64,000 nucleotides of DNA. Source: JAXGOI01 sp040767605. Lineage in GTDB: Bacteria; Bacillota; Dehalobacteriia; UBA4068. The notes beneath the pieces were generated by a model, which saw only the letters and a list, made by a program, of their open reading frames with translations, did no database searches and was not told the origin of the DNA. Made by a program: the position numbers and the translations under genes. The stretch is taken from assembly GCA_040767605.1 (NCBI GenBank), contig JAXGOI010000001.1, forward strand, positions 992,001 to 1,056,000, written 5' to 3'. Each line of letters starts with the position of its first letter. Positions within the stretch are counted from its first letter, which is position 1. Shown piece by piece: positions 16,740-24,962 of the stretch.

Positions 16740-17204
16740 ATGGAGATAAAACAGATAAAAGAAATCGCCAAAACCATGAAAGATAATGAACTTACTTTGG
16801 TGCGTATTTGCGAGGGGGAAAAAACTCTGCAAATGGAGAGAAACCCCCAAATAGTAAATTCGGCGCCTTTTAGCTATTGCGCCCCATTAAATAACCCCCC
16901 TGCCGAGCCGGCCGAAAAAGAGAAGGAAAAGCCCAATCTCCCCGGAGGGGAAACGGTGGATTTTAACCGATTATCTTTAGTAAAATCTCCCATGGTGGGG
17001 GTTTTTTATGCCGCCCCCTCCCCTGATGCCGCCCCCTTTGTTGAAGTTGGCAGCAAAGTAAAAAAGGGAGATATTCTTTGCATTATTGAGGCCATGAAAA
17101 TTATGAATGAAATCTGCGCCGAAACCGAGGGAGAAATTGTGGATATCTGCGTTAATAATGGTGATGTGGTGGAATATTCTCAGGTATTATTTAAAATTTT
17201 CTAA
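16740..17204 (+). CDS. accB: Biotin carboxyl carrier protein of acetyl-CoA carboxylase
   Basis: 154 residues from the ATG at 16740, preceded by GAGAAAGG; an earlier in-frame ATG lies inside fabF and is rejected. The N-terminal helix domain MEIKQIKEIAKTMKDNEL is followed by a Pro-rich linker and a biotinyl domain with biotin-accepting Lys120 in EAMKIMNEI. It works with AccC, AccD and AccA, all encoded just downstream. Placing fabZ between accB and accC is the same as in Streptococcus and Clostridium. Confidence 0.95.
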   Translation: MEIKQIKEIAKTMKDNELTLVRICEGEKTLQMERNPQIVNSAPFSYCAPLNNPPAEPAEKEKEKPNLPGGETVDFNRLSLVKSPMVGVFYAAPSPDAAPFVEVGSKVKKGDILCIIEAMKIMNEICAETEGEIVDICVNNGDVVEYSQVLFKIF

Positions 17205-17214
17205 GGAGGCCCCT

Positions 17215-17652
17215 ATGAATAAGGAAGAAATTAAGCTTTTGCTCCCTCACAGGGAGCCTATGCTGCTTTTAGATGAAGTGGAAAAACTCCCGGATAATAG
17301 CGCTTTAGGTAAATATACCTTTAGGGGTGAGGAATGGTTTTTAAAGGGGCATTTCCCCAACCGGCCCGTTGTGCCCGGGGTAATCCTTTGCGAAATTATG
17401 GCCCAGGCCTGCTGCGTTTTGCTGGAAGGCGAAATAAACGGGAGTATTCCCTATTTTACGGGGCTGGATAAAGTCCGTTTTAGAAGCAAGGTTTTGCCTA
17501 AAGATACCTTAAATATAGAATGCCGCATTATAAAAAGCCGCCCCCCCTTTTATTTTGCCGCAGGCAAAGGCCATGTTAACGGCAAGCTGGCCGTTAGTGC
17601 GGAGTTTTCTTTTATGCTGGCCCCCCATGAACAGGCCGGGGAAAGGGGCTAA
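17215..17652 (+). CDS. fabZ: 3-hydroxyacyl-ACP dehydratase
   Basis: A hot-dog-fold dehydratase of 145 residues that forms trans-2-enoyl-ACP. LLPHREPMLLLD is the N-terminal signature. The catalytic His46 lies in GHFPNRPVVPG and Glu60 in ILCEIMAQ. ATG at 17215 follows AAGGAGG. As there is no FabM or FabA here, any unsaturated chains must be made by FabZ/FabF themselves or elsewhere in the genome. Confidence 0.95.
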   Translation: MNKEEIKLLLPHREPMLLLDEVEKLPDNSALGKYTFRGEEWFLKGHFPNRPVVPGVILCEIMAQACCVLLEGEINGSIPYFTGLDKVRFRSKVLPKDTLNIECRIIKSRPPFYFAAGKGHVNGKLAVSAEFSFMLAPHEQAGERG

Positions 17653-17655
17653 AAA

Positions 17656-18999
17656 ATGTTTTCTAAAATTCTTATTGCCAACCGGGGGGAAATTGCCATT
17701 CGGATTATCCGGGCCGCGAAGGAAATGGGAATTTCCAGCGTTGCCGTATTTTCTGAAGCGGACAGCGATTCCCTTCATATAAGCCTGGCGGATGAAAGTA
17801 TTTGTATCGGCCCTCCCCCGGTCGGCGAAAGCTATTTAAATATGCATGCCATTATTGCGGCTGCTCTGGCCACAAAGGCCGAGGCCATACACCCCGGTTA
17901 CGGCCTTTTATCTGAAAACGGAGATTTTGCCGCCTTATGCCAAAAGCATAATCTTGTCTTTATCGGCCCCTCCCCTGAAATTATTCATACCATGGGGGAT
18001 AAGGATGCCGCCCGTAAGGCCATGGCAGAAGCCGGCGTTCCCATTGTGCCGGGGAGCGGCATTTTAAAAAATGAGGAAGAGGCGAAAATAACCGCCTCCC
18101 GCCTCGGCTTTCCCCTTTTGCTTAAGGCAAAGGCCGGCGGCGGCGGCAGGGGAATACGCCTGATTAATGATGAAAGCCAGCTGGGCATTAATTTTGCCTC
18201 CGCAGCCCGAGAGGCTCAAGCCGCCTTTGGAGATGGCAGCCTTTATTTTGAAAAATATATTTCCCCGGCAAAGCATGTGGAAATACAAATCCTTTGCGAT
18301 AATCAAGGGGGAATTATCTGCCTTGGTGAAAGGGAATGCTCCGTTCAAAGAAAGCGCCAAAAACTAGTGGAAGAAAGCCCTTCCCCGGGGCTTAGCGGCA
18401 AGCTGAGGAAGGAAATGATTGAGGCCGCTTATAAGGCGGCTAAAGCCTCGGGGTATATTAATGCGGGCACCGTAGAATTTTTAGTGGCAAAAGACGGCTC
18501 ATTTTATTTTATGGAGATGAATACCCGCCTTCAGGTAGAGCATACCGTAACGGAAATGGTAACCGGCATAGATATTGTAAAATGGCAAATTCGGATTGCG
18601 GCGGGGATAGCCCTCCCCTTTACTCAGAAGGATATAAAAATCGCCGGCCATGCCATAGAGTGCCGGATAAACGCGGAAAACCCCCAAACCGGTTTTACCC
18701 CCAGCTGCGGCAGGGTTACTTTACTGCATATTCCCGGGGGGCCTTGGGTAAGGTTTGATACCGCCCTTTACCAGGGCTATTTTATACCCCCCTTTTATGA
18801 TTCTCTTATCGGCAAGCTTATAGTTTTTGCCAAAACAAGGGAAGAAGCCATCCGCAAAATGCAGGCGGCCCTTTGCGAGCTGGTAATTGAAGGAATTAAC
18901 CATAATGCCGAGCTGCAAATGAATATACTGGATGAAGAGGAATTTCATGGCGGCGATTATTATACGGATTTTATGGAAAAAAGAGGTAATATATGCTGA
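17656..18999 (+). CDS. accC: Biotin carboxylase subunit of acetyl-CoA carboxylase
   Basis: The 447-residue ATP-grasp enzyme carboxylates the biotin on AccB. It shows the N-terminal FSKILIANRGEIAIRIIRAA, the ATP-binding KAKAGGGGRGI loop, VEIQIL, the GERECSVQRKRQKLVEE segment and catalytic Arg in MEMNTRLQVEH. It starts 3 bp after fabZ and overlaps accD by 7 bp, which suggests coupled translation of subunits. Confidence 0.96.
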   Translation: MFSKILIANRGEIAIRIIRAAKEMGISSVAVFSEADSDSLHISLADESICIGPPPVGESYLNMHAIIAAALATKAEAIHPGYGLLSENGDFAALCQKHNLVFIGPSPEIIHTMGDKDAARKAMAEAGVPIVPGSGILKNEEEAKITASRLGFPLLLKAKAGGGGRGIRLINDESQLGINFASAAREAQAAFGDGSLYFEKYISPAKHVEIQILCDNQGGIICLGERECSVQRKRQKLVEESPSPGLSGKLRKEMIEAAYKAAKASGYINAGTVEFLVAKDGSFYFMEMNTRLQVEHTVTEMVTGIDIVKWQIRIAAGIALPFTQKDIKIAGHAIECRINAENPQTGFTPSCGRVTLLHIPGGPWVRFDTALYQGYFIPPFYDSLIGKLIVFAKTREEAIRKMQAALCELVIEGINHNAELQMNILDEEEFHGGDYYTDFMEKRGNIC

Positions 19000-19877
19000 A
19001 GAAAAGTCTTTTTAGAAAACCTAAAAACCAATTGGAGGATTATTATCAGGATGGCCTAACCCCTCATATACGCCGGGAAACCATCAAATGCCCCAAATGC
19101 AATGAGGAAATTCTCAGCAAAAAACTTGAGGAGAATTATCATATTTGCCCTAAATGCTCCTATTATTTCAGGCTTTCCTCCCGTCAAAGAATCAGGCATA
19201 TAGCCGACGAAAACTCCTTTACCCCCCTTTTTGAGGATTTATACAGCAAAGACCCTCTTTGCTTCCCCGATTATGCGGAAAAGCTGAAAAAAGCGGAGGC
19301 TGCCAGCGGCGAAAAAGAGGCCGTAGTTTGCGGGATTGGGGAAATAAACGGCTTTAAAACCGCTATTTTTGCTATGGAGCCCTATTTTATGATGGGCAGC
19401 ATGGGTACGGTGGTGGGGGAAAAAATAACCCTTCTTTTTGAATATGCCACAGAACACAGCCTGCCTGTTGTGGGCTTTACCGTCTCCGGCGGCGCCAGAA
19501 TGCAGGAGGGTATTCTCTCCCTTATGCAAATGGCCAAAACCAGCGGCGCCGTTCAAAAACACAGCGAGGCTAAAAATTTTTATTTAACGGTTTTAACCGA
19601 CCCCACTACCGGGGGGGTTACAGCCAGCTTTGCCATGGAGGGGGATATTATTTTAGCCGAGCCCGGGGCTTTAATTGCCTTTGCCGGGCCAAGGGTTATT
19701 GAGCAGACTATCCGCCGTAAACTCCCTTTAGGCTTTCAAAAGGCGGAATTTTTGCTGGAAAAAGGCTTTGTGGATAATATTATACCCAGAGAAGAGCAAA
19801 AGCCCTATATAGCACGGCTTTTAGCCCTGCATTCCAAAGCCGGGGGCTCCTGGGAAGGGAGGGCTGATAATGCCTGA
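18993..19877 (+). CDS. accD: Acetyl-CoA carboxylase carboxyltransferase beta subunit
   Basis: The 294-residue beta subunit has the N-terminal zinc ribbon as CPKC and CPKC (about residues 29-51) and the crotonase-like core with GGARMQEG and DPTTGGVTASFA. It transfers the carboxyl group to acetyl-CoA together with AccA. Overlaps of 7 bp with accC and 8 bp with accA fit equal production of the two transferase subunits. Confidence 0.96.
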   Translation: MLKKSLFRKPKNQLEDYYQDGLTPHIRRETIKCPKCNEEILSKKLEENYHICPKCSYYFRLSSRQRIRHIADENSFTPLFEDLYSKDPLCFPDYAEKLKKAEAASGEKEAVVCGIGEINGFKTAIFAMEPYFMMGSMGTVVGEKITLLFEYATEHSLPVVGFTVSGGARMQEGILSLMQMAKTSGAVQKHSEAKNFYLTVLTDPTTGGVTASFAMEGDIILAEPGALIAFAGPRVIEQTIRRKLPLGFQKAEFLLEKGFVDNIIPREEQKPYIARLLALHSKAGGSWEGRADNA

Positions 19878-20688
19878 TATTCCTGTAAATACCTTAAAGG
19901 ATAATGACCTTGCTTTTAGAAAAGTTTGCGAGGCAAGATCTACCGGCCGCCCCACCGGGCTGGATTTTATAAATAATATTTTTGAGGGCTTTACACAATT
20001 TTACGGCGATAGACGATTTGCCAATGATAATGCCATTGTAGCCGGAATTGCCTTTTTAAATTCCCTGCCGGTAACGGTAATTGCCCATGAAAAAGGCCAT
20101 GATACAAAAGAAAGAATTATGCGGAATTTCGGCTCTCCTCATCCGGAGGGCTATCGCAAGGCCTTGCGCCAAATGAAGCTGGCCGAGAAATTCGGCCGCC
20201 CTATTATTTGCTTTGTGGATACCGCCGGGGCATATTGCGGCATAGGCGCGGAGGAAAGAGGGCAGGCCCAGGCCATTGCCGAAAATCTAACAACTATGAT
20301 GTCTTTGGAAACGCCGATTATTTCCGTTCTTATAGGGGAAGGGGGAAGCGGAGGGGCCCTTGCCCTTGCAGTAGCCGATGAAGTCTGGATGCTGGAAAAC
20401 TCTATTTACTCCGTAATTTCTCCCGAGGGCTGCGCCAGCATACTCTGGAAGGATTCTCAAAAGACCAGGGAGGCGGCCCATTGTCTTAAGCTGACGGCGG
20501 AGGATCTTTATTCCTTTAAAGTAATTGAAAAAATTATCCCTGAAAACGGGGAGGATTTTACTTTAATTTATCCCCTGCTTAAAGAGGAAATAATTAAAAC
20601 CCTTAAAGGATATTCTCAATTAACCGTTAAAGAATTAAAGGAGAGGCGCTATAACCGCTTTAGAAAAATCGGAGGGGATTTAGAGTGA
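19870..20688 (+). CDS. accA: Acetyl-CoA carboxylase carboxyltransferase alpha subunit
   Basis: At 272 residues it is the usual Firmicutes short form. Visible are GDRRFANDNAIVAGIA, KGHDTKERIMRNFGSPHPEGYRKA, DTAGAYCGIGAEERGQ and GEGGSGGALALAVAD, the CoA/biotin-site landmarks. It ends with a 4-bp overlap to the degV gene, so that gene belongs to the same transcript. Confidence 0.96.
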   Translation: MPDIPVNTLKDNDLAFRKVCEARSTGRPTGLDFINNIFEGFTQFYGDRRFANDNAIVAGIAFLNSLPVTVIAHEKGHDTKERIMRNFGSPHPEGYRKALRQMKLAEKFGRPIICFVDTAGAYCGIGAEERGQAQAIAENLTTMMSLETPIISVLIGEGGSGGALALAVADEVWMLENSIYSVISPEGCASILWKDSQKTREAAHCLKLTAEDLYSFKVIEKIIPENGEDFTLIYPLLKEEIIKTLKGYSQLTVKELKERRYNRFRKIGGDLE

Positions 20689-21509
20689 TTGCAATTGTAA
20701 CGGATTCATCTTCTTATCTTACAAAAGAAGAAGTAAAGGCCCTGGGGGTTAAAATTGTCCCTATTAATTACGGTGTGGGGGAGCCGAATTTAAAAGAAGG
20801 CATTGGGGAAGAAAACCATGGCTTTAAAGAGCTTATTACAAATAACCCCGGGCAGTGTAAAACCGCCCATGCCTCTACGGCGGCCTTCTCCGAAGTTTTT
20901 AAACAGCTGATTGACAATGGCTTTCAGGTTTTGGCCATTGTGCTTTCCTCCCGCTTAAGCGGCACATATAGCAGCGCCTCTGTGGCGGCCAGAGCAATCT
21001 CCCCTGAAAATATCCGGGTTTTAGATTCTCTTTTATCTGCCGGGGGCATGGCAATTCTCGCTAAAAGAGCGGCGGCCTTAATTAAAGAAGGCCTTTCCTT
21101 ATCCGAAGTTTTTAATGCTTTAGAAAATTTAAAAAAGAAAATGGGCATAGCCTTTTCCGTAGACCATATGGAGCCTTTGCGTAAAAGCGGGCGCATTTTA
21201 GCCGTACCCCAATCCGCCAGAACCATTTTAAATGTCCGGCCAATTCTTTTATGCAAAGAAGGAGCCGTTATTTATGACGGTGTTGCCAGAGGCCGCCATA
21301 AACAGGTAAAGGAGCTTGTAAGCCGCATACCCTCTGATGTAAACGAAGTTGTGATTAATTATATTGATAATGAAGAAAACGCCCAAATGCTTATTGATGA
21401 AATCCGCTGCAAATTTCCTGAAATTAAAATAAGTAAAAGCCCCCTGGGCCCGGTTTTAGGTATTCATTTAGGCTTAGGGGTTTTGGTTGTCTCCTGGGTT
21501 TGCCGTTAA
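20685..21509 (+). CDS. DegV-family fatty acid-binding protein (FakB-like)
   Basis: At 274 residues it has the DegV fold. IVTDSSSYLTKEE at the start, the Ser-Gly-Thr-Tyr loop in LSSRLSGTYSSA, RKSGRI, NVRPILLCKEG, and a C-terminal GPVLGIHLGLGVL that keeps the conserved His. In Staphylococcus and Streptococcus such proteins (FakB) hold a fatty acid while FakA phosphorylates it, feeding host or medium fatty acids into lipid synthesis. The GTG overlaps the accA stop and has GGAGGGG upstream. Co-transcription with the whole FASII set supports a fatty acid role, but the FakA partner is not in the window. Confidence 0.88.
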   Translation: MIAIVTDSSSYLTKEEVKALGVKIVPINYGVGEPNLKEGIGEENHGFKELITNNPGQCKTAHASTAAFSEVFKQLIDNGFQVLAIVLSSRLSGTYSSASVAARAISPENIRVLDSLLSAGGMAILAKRAAALIKEGLSLSEVFNALENLKKKMGIAFSVDHMEPLRKSGRILAVPQSARTILNVRPILLCKEGAVIYDGVARGRHKQVKELVSRIPSDVNEVVINYIDNEENAQMLIDEIRCKFPEIKISKSPLGPVLGIHLGLGVLVVSWVCR

Positions 21510-21557
21510 ACCCTCTTTACTACCCATATTTTATTGCCCGTAACTAATAGCTTAAAT

Positions 21558-21586
21558 AAAAAAGCGCCGAATATCGGCGCTTTTTT
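21558..21586. terminator. Terminator at the end of the fab-acc-degV operon
   Basis: AAAAAAGCGCCGA-ATA-TCGGCGCTTTTTT is a perfect stem, usable on both strands; it also ends the convergent MerR gene. Confidence 0.9.
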
Positions 21587-21656
21587 ATATTTTTTTTATT
21601 TTTAAAATGGTCTTATAAGAAAACCCGGCAACCCAAAATTGGGAGCTCAATATATT

Positions 21657-22895
21657 TTAAATTCGGGCATAGCAAAAAGAGTATAGCCCCAGCTTTTCCC
21701 CTTTTACCGATAAGGGAAATGGCTGATTGCTGCCGTCGTTTACCGCAAAGCCTGTATATTCCTCATCTACCATGGCTAAAGGCAGCTCCTGGATTTCTTT
21801 TTTAAAAACCGGCTGAGAAAAGGCGTCATCTGGCACCTGGGGAAAGCGTTTTTTAAGCTCCACAAGGGATTGGCTGTTCTTTTTCATAAAAAAGAATGTT
21901 CCTAAAAAGCGGCTGTTCTCCCCAAAATATGGCATTATCACCGAATTTAAATTGTCGTTTTCATGGAATAAAGAATACTCGTTTGTGGAAAAGTAATCAA
22001 GATGAATATCCAGGCAGCCGTATTTTAAAGGGTAGCGGCTGGAGCTGTTAACAATATAAACTACATTTAAACCTAAATTAAGGGATTCTATTTTTTCTTT
22101 ATACATGGTAATAATTTCAGGGAAGCAATCCACTAAAATATACACAGCCTTTTTATCCAAATTCTCAAAGTTTGTATAAAGAAAGCAAAAGGCGTTTATA
22201 TGAGATTCCAAAATCAGCTTGCCGGAAAGATTAATGCCGTCTAAATGGTTAACCAGCCATTTATAGGATTTTTGCAAAAGGCTGACTGTTGTTGGGGTAA
22301 GGTCTTTATAGCATTTTCTTTCTAAATCCGGATAATCATAGGGGCTGATGGCGCTGTCATAAGTCATAATAATTCCGTCTTTAATATCCGCCTTATAGCC
22401 GCAGGAGCAAAGTAAATTGCCTGATAATATTTGCTGATTTTCGATTTTAACATCGGTAAAATTAAAGGGCTTTTGGCAATAAGGGCAGTACAAATATTGC
22501 ATAACGCTAAGGGGCACACCGCTTTTATCCGGTTTTCTGGTTATTTTGCGGCCTACGGCGCTTACTTCTTTATTAATGCTTTCAACTGCCTTATCTAAAT
22601 TATCCTGCTCTGTTAAAATTTCTTCTTTTTTTCTTTTTAAAACCTGAATATAATCATTGGCATCCTCTATATTTGAGAAATTGCTGATGCGTTTTAAAGA
22701 AAGAATATGGTGAATTTCTTTAATTGAAAACTGAAATTGCTTTAATTTGCTTATTTCCTCCATATCCCTTATATCGTTCTCATCAAAAAGGAATTGCTTA
22801 TTCCGGCTTCGGGGCACCAATAAACCCATATTTATATAATAACGCACGGCATGGGTGGAAACATTAAATTGCCTGGCAAAATCACCTATTTTCAT
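21657..22895 (-). CDS. MerR-family regulator fused to zinc ribbon and methyltransferase-like domain
   Basis: The 412-residue protein is much longer than simple MerR proteins. Residues 1-70 form the MerR winged helix (MKIGDFARQFNVSTHAVRYYINMGLLVP), about 72-118 a coiled coil, and 137-165 a CxxC...CxC cluster (Cys137, 140, 163, 165) in a setting like the zinc ribbon before RlmA/UbiE-type methyltransferases. Residues about 190-412 resemble a class I methyltransferase fold, but the usual glycine-rich SAM loop is not evident, so the domain may only sense a ligand. It is divergent from the aminotransferase gene and probably controls it. AGGAGG precedes the ATG. Confidence 0.75.
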   Translation of the reverse strand: MKIGDFARQFNVSTHAVRYYINMGLLVPRSRNKQFLFDENDIRDMEEISKLKQFQFSIKEIHHILSLKRISNFSNIEDANDYIQVLKRKKEEILTEQDNLDKAVESINKEVSAVGRKITRKPDKSGVPLSVMQYLYCPYCQKPFNFTDVKIENQQILSGNLLCSCGYKADIKDGIIMTYDSAISPYDYPDLERKCYKDLTPTTVSLLQKSYKWLVNHLDGINLSGKLILESHINAFCFLYTNFENLDKKAVYILVDCFPEIITMYKEKIESLNLGLNVVYIVNSSSRYPLKYGCLDIHLDYFSTNEYSLFHENDNLNSVIMPYFGENSRFLGTFFFMKKNSQSLVELKKRFPQVPDDAFSQPVFKKEIQELPLAMVDEEYTGFAVNDGSNQPFPLSVKGEKLGLYSFCYARI

Positions 22896-23048
22896 ATTAT
22901 GCCTCCTAAACCGAAATAAACATTAATATCCATTTCTATCGGGTTTTTAAAAATTTAGAGTTAACTATCGATTTTTACTATTTCCTCATAAAAAGTGGAA
23001 ATCCTCTATTAAAGGTTACTTTTATGCGAATATTTGCAAAACTTTTAA

Positions 23049-23079
23049 TTGACATAGCCTTTGCACCATAAGTTATCCT
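23049..23079 (+). promoter_or_regulatory. Promoter with 19-bp spacer, MerR-type
   Basis: TTGACA at 23049-23054 and TATCCT at 23074-23079 are 19 bp apart. Such stretched spacers are the hallmark of promoters activated by MerR-family proteins. It points towards the aminotransferase gene, with a leader of about 225 bases. Confidence 0.65.
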
Positions 23080-23091
23080 TAGGATAAGGCT
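23056..23091. promoter_or_regulatory. Candidate operator dyads over the aminotransferase promoter
   Basis: AGCCTT at 23056-23061 pairs with AAGGCT at 23086-23091, the dyad spanning spacer, -10 and start region. Inside it, TTATCCTTAGGATAA (23073-23087) is a perfect palindrome covering the -10 hexamer. Either could be the site of the divergent MerR-type regulator or of a second repressor. Confidence 0.5.
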
Positions 23092-23312
23092 ATTTATAGC
23101 ATTCCCATTGGGCGGGCCCAAAACGGCAATGGGGTTAAAGAAAATGGTTATTCAATAGTGTGCTTTAAATTAAAGAGGGGGGACGCATTAAAAAACTATA
23201 TTACATACCTTGAATGCCGATGCCTTATTACTCAGGGTAATTATTGCTAAAAAGCAATTACTGTAGAGAAAACCGTTTTACTTTAAAAAATATAAATTAA
23301 AGAGGTGTAATC
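23092..23312 (+). other. Structured 5' leader of the aminotransferase mRNA
   Basis: No gene is visible. CCCATTG (23104-23110) can pair with CAATGGG (23127-23133), while TTGGGC (23108-23113) can pair with GCCCAA (23116-23121); the two stems exclude each other. A further stem ATTGCT-AAAA-AGCAAT lies near 23243-23258. I do not recognise a known riboswitch. Confidence 0.4.
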
Positions 23313-24647
23313 ATGGCTTATGTAAATCCTGAATTTGTTGAAAAATATCGTATCCAGCCGGATATGCTGGGGGATAAACCCCGCCTTAAGCTGGATAAAT
23401 CCTATGCCGAATTCGAAAGGGCACAAAAATTACTGCCCGGCGGCATGTATGGAATGAGAGGCCCTCATTTCTTCATCTTTGGCGAATACCCCATTTATAT
23501 GGAGCGGGGTGAAGGAACCCATATGTGGGATATTGACGGGAATGAATATATTGATTTTATCGCCTCCTACGGGCCCACCACCATCGGTTTTAACGAGCCG
23601 GAAATTTACGAGCCTGTTTTTGAAAGAATCAGAACCAGCTTTACCTTCCCTATTGCTCAGACCATTCAAAACGATTTAGCCGAAAAATTGCAGCAAATTA
23701 TCCCCTCTGCCGAAAGAGTTGTTTTTGCCAGAACCGGGACGGATGCCGTTACTATTGCAATTAAAATGGCCAGGGCCTTTACTTTTAAGAATAAAATTCT
23801 GATTGATTCCACCTACCATGGCTGGAGCGATGTTACCCAGACTGGTTTTGATGCCGGCGTTCCCCAGTTTAACAGAGATTTGCTTATACCCCATAAATGG
23901 GGAGATTTAGAAGCCTTTAAACAAAGCCTGGAAAATGATAAGGATATTGCCGCGATTTTAATTTCCCCCATTCACCATCAGCTGGCAGTACCCATGAACC
24001 ATGATAAAAGCTTTATTGCCGGCTTAAGAGAATTGGCAACAAAGCATAATGTTGTTTTAATTTTTGACGAAGTAAGAAGCGGATTTAGAATGGCTTTAGG
24101 CGGCGCTCAGGAATATTTAGGCATTACCCCGGATGTTTCCTGCTTCAGTAAGGCTATTGCCAGCGGGTTTATTCTTGCGGCTATCTGCGGTAAAAAAGAA
24201 ATTTTAGAAACTATTACTCTGGAGCCTAAAGAGGGCAGCCACGGCACATATATGAGCGGCACCTTCTTCTTAAACAGCGCCGAAATGGTTGCGGCCTTAA
24301 AAACCATAGAATTTTATGAAAAACATGATGTTATCGGCAATATTTTTGAAAAGGGCAGATATTTCAGCAAGCGCACCGATGAAATAATCGCCAAGCATAA
24401 TGCCCCCGTTATAAACGGCGGTAATGAAGTAATGCCCGGCTGGCTTTTTGACCAGGAAAAGCTGGGTGAGGAAATGTTTATCGCTATGACATACAAGCTC
24501 TACAGCTATATGATCAGAAGCGGCATATTCATGCACCCCATTCATAAATCCTATATTGCTTACAGGCATACCAAGGAAGATTTAGATAAAGCTCTGGATA
24601 CTTTTGATAAAGCTTTAAGCGTTGTAAGAGAAGCTTATCCCTGGTAA
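23313..24647 (+). CDS. Class III aminotransferase / glutamate-1-semialdehyde aminomutase-like
   Basis: The 444-residue PLP enzyme has the full class III pattern: WDIDGNEYIDF, the phosphate-binding RTGTDAVTIAIK, STYHGW, IFDEVRSGFR and catalytic Lys280 in CFSKAIASGF. It is related to HemL but not flanked by any tetrapyrrole gene, and its extended N-terminus (about 35 residues before AQKLLPGG) differs from HemL, so it is more likely an amino acid or amine aminotransferase or aminomutase. Fewer GGGG runs and more uniform codons than the neighbouring genes suggest high expression. Control by the divergent MerR-type protein is inferred. Confidence 0.85.
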   Translation: MAYVNPEFVEKYRIQPDMLGDKPRLKLDKSYAEFERAQKLLPGGMYGMRGPHFFIFGEYPIYMERGEGTHMWDIDGNEYIDFIASYGPTTIGFNEPEIYEPVFERIRTSFTFPIAQTIQNDLAEKLQQIIPSAERVVFARTGTDAVTIAIKMARAFTFKNKILIDSTYHGWSDVTQTGFDAGVPQFNRDLLIPHKWGDLEAFKQSLENDKDIAAILISPIHHQLAVPMNHDKSFIAGLRELATKHNVVLIFDEVRSGFRMALGGAQEYLGITPDVSCFSKAIASGFILAAICGKKEILETITLEPKEGSHGTYMSGTFFLNSAEMVAALKTIEFYEKHDVIGNIFEKGRYFSKRTDEIIAKHNAPVINGGNEVMPGWLFDQEKLGEEMFIAMTYKLYSYMIRSGIFMHPIHKSYIAYRHTKEDLDKALDTFDKALSVVREAYPW

Positions 24648-24732
24648 AATTTAAGTTTAAACGATATTTCCATGCCTTTTAAATAGGCAGAAATAGACTC
24701 CTGCTGTCACTAAGGAAGGTTCCCCCCTTCCG

Positions 24733-24765
24733 GGCCAAAGAGAGGGAAATTCCCTCTCTTTGGCC
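24733..24765 (+). repeat. 33-nt near-perfect hairpin after the aminotransferase gene
   Basis: A 16-bp stem from GGCCAAAGAGAGGGAA to TTCCCTCTCTTTGGCC with a single central base. No T-run follows directly, so it may stabilise the mRNA end rather than terminate. The rest of 24648-24962 holds the terminator at 24790-24826 and, near 24870-24880, two overlapping TATAAT boxes that may serve yedF. Confidence 0.7.
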
Positions 24766-24789
24766 AAAAGCAAATCGCTTTATTCACCT

Positions 24790-24826
24790 ATGCAAAAACC
24801 TGCTTTTTACGGCAGGTTTTTGCATA
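24790..24826 (+). terminator. Terminator of the aminotransferase gene
   Basis: ATGCAAAAACCTGC pairs with GCAGGTTTTTGCAT around a short loop. Confidence 0.85.
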
Positions 24827-24962
24827 TTTTTAATATCTTTCCTATAATGCAAGAGTTTAGATTTTGTTGTATAATATAATAAAGATATTTTTTTCTCTTA
24901 ATCTAATCCTAAATTAAAAAAAACTAAGCTTATAAAACAAAAATACGGAAAGGGCTAAAAAT

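Noticed and set aside
23313..24647. Assignment as hemL (glutamate-1-semialdehyde aminomutase)
   Set aside because: Family resemblance is real, but there are no other haem genes nearby, the N-terminus is extended and a MerR-type regulator controls it; a specific name is not justified.
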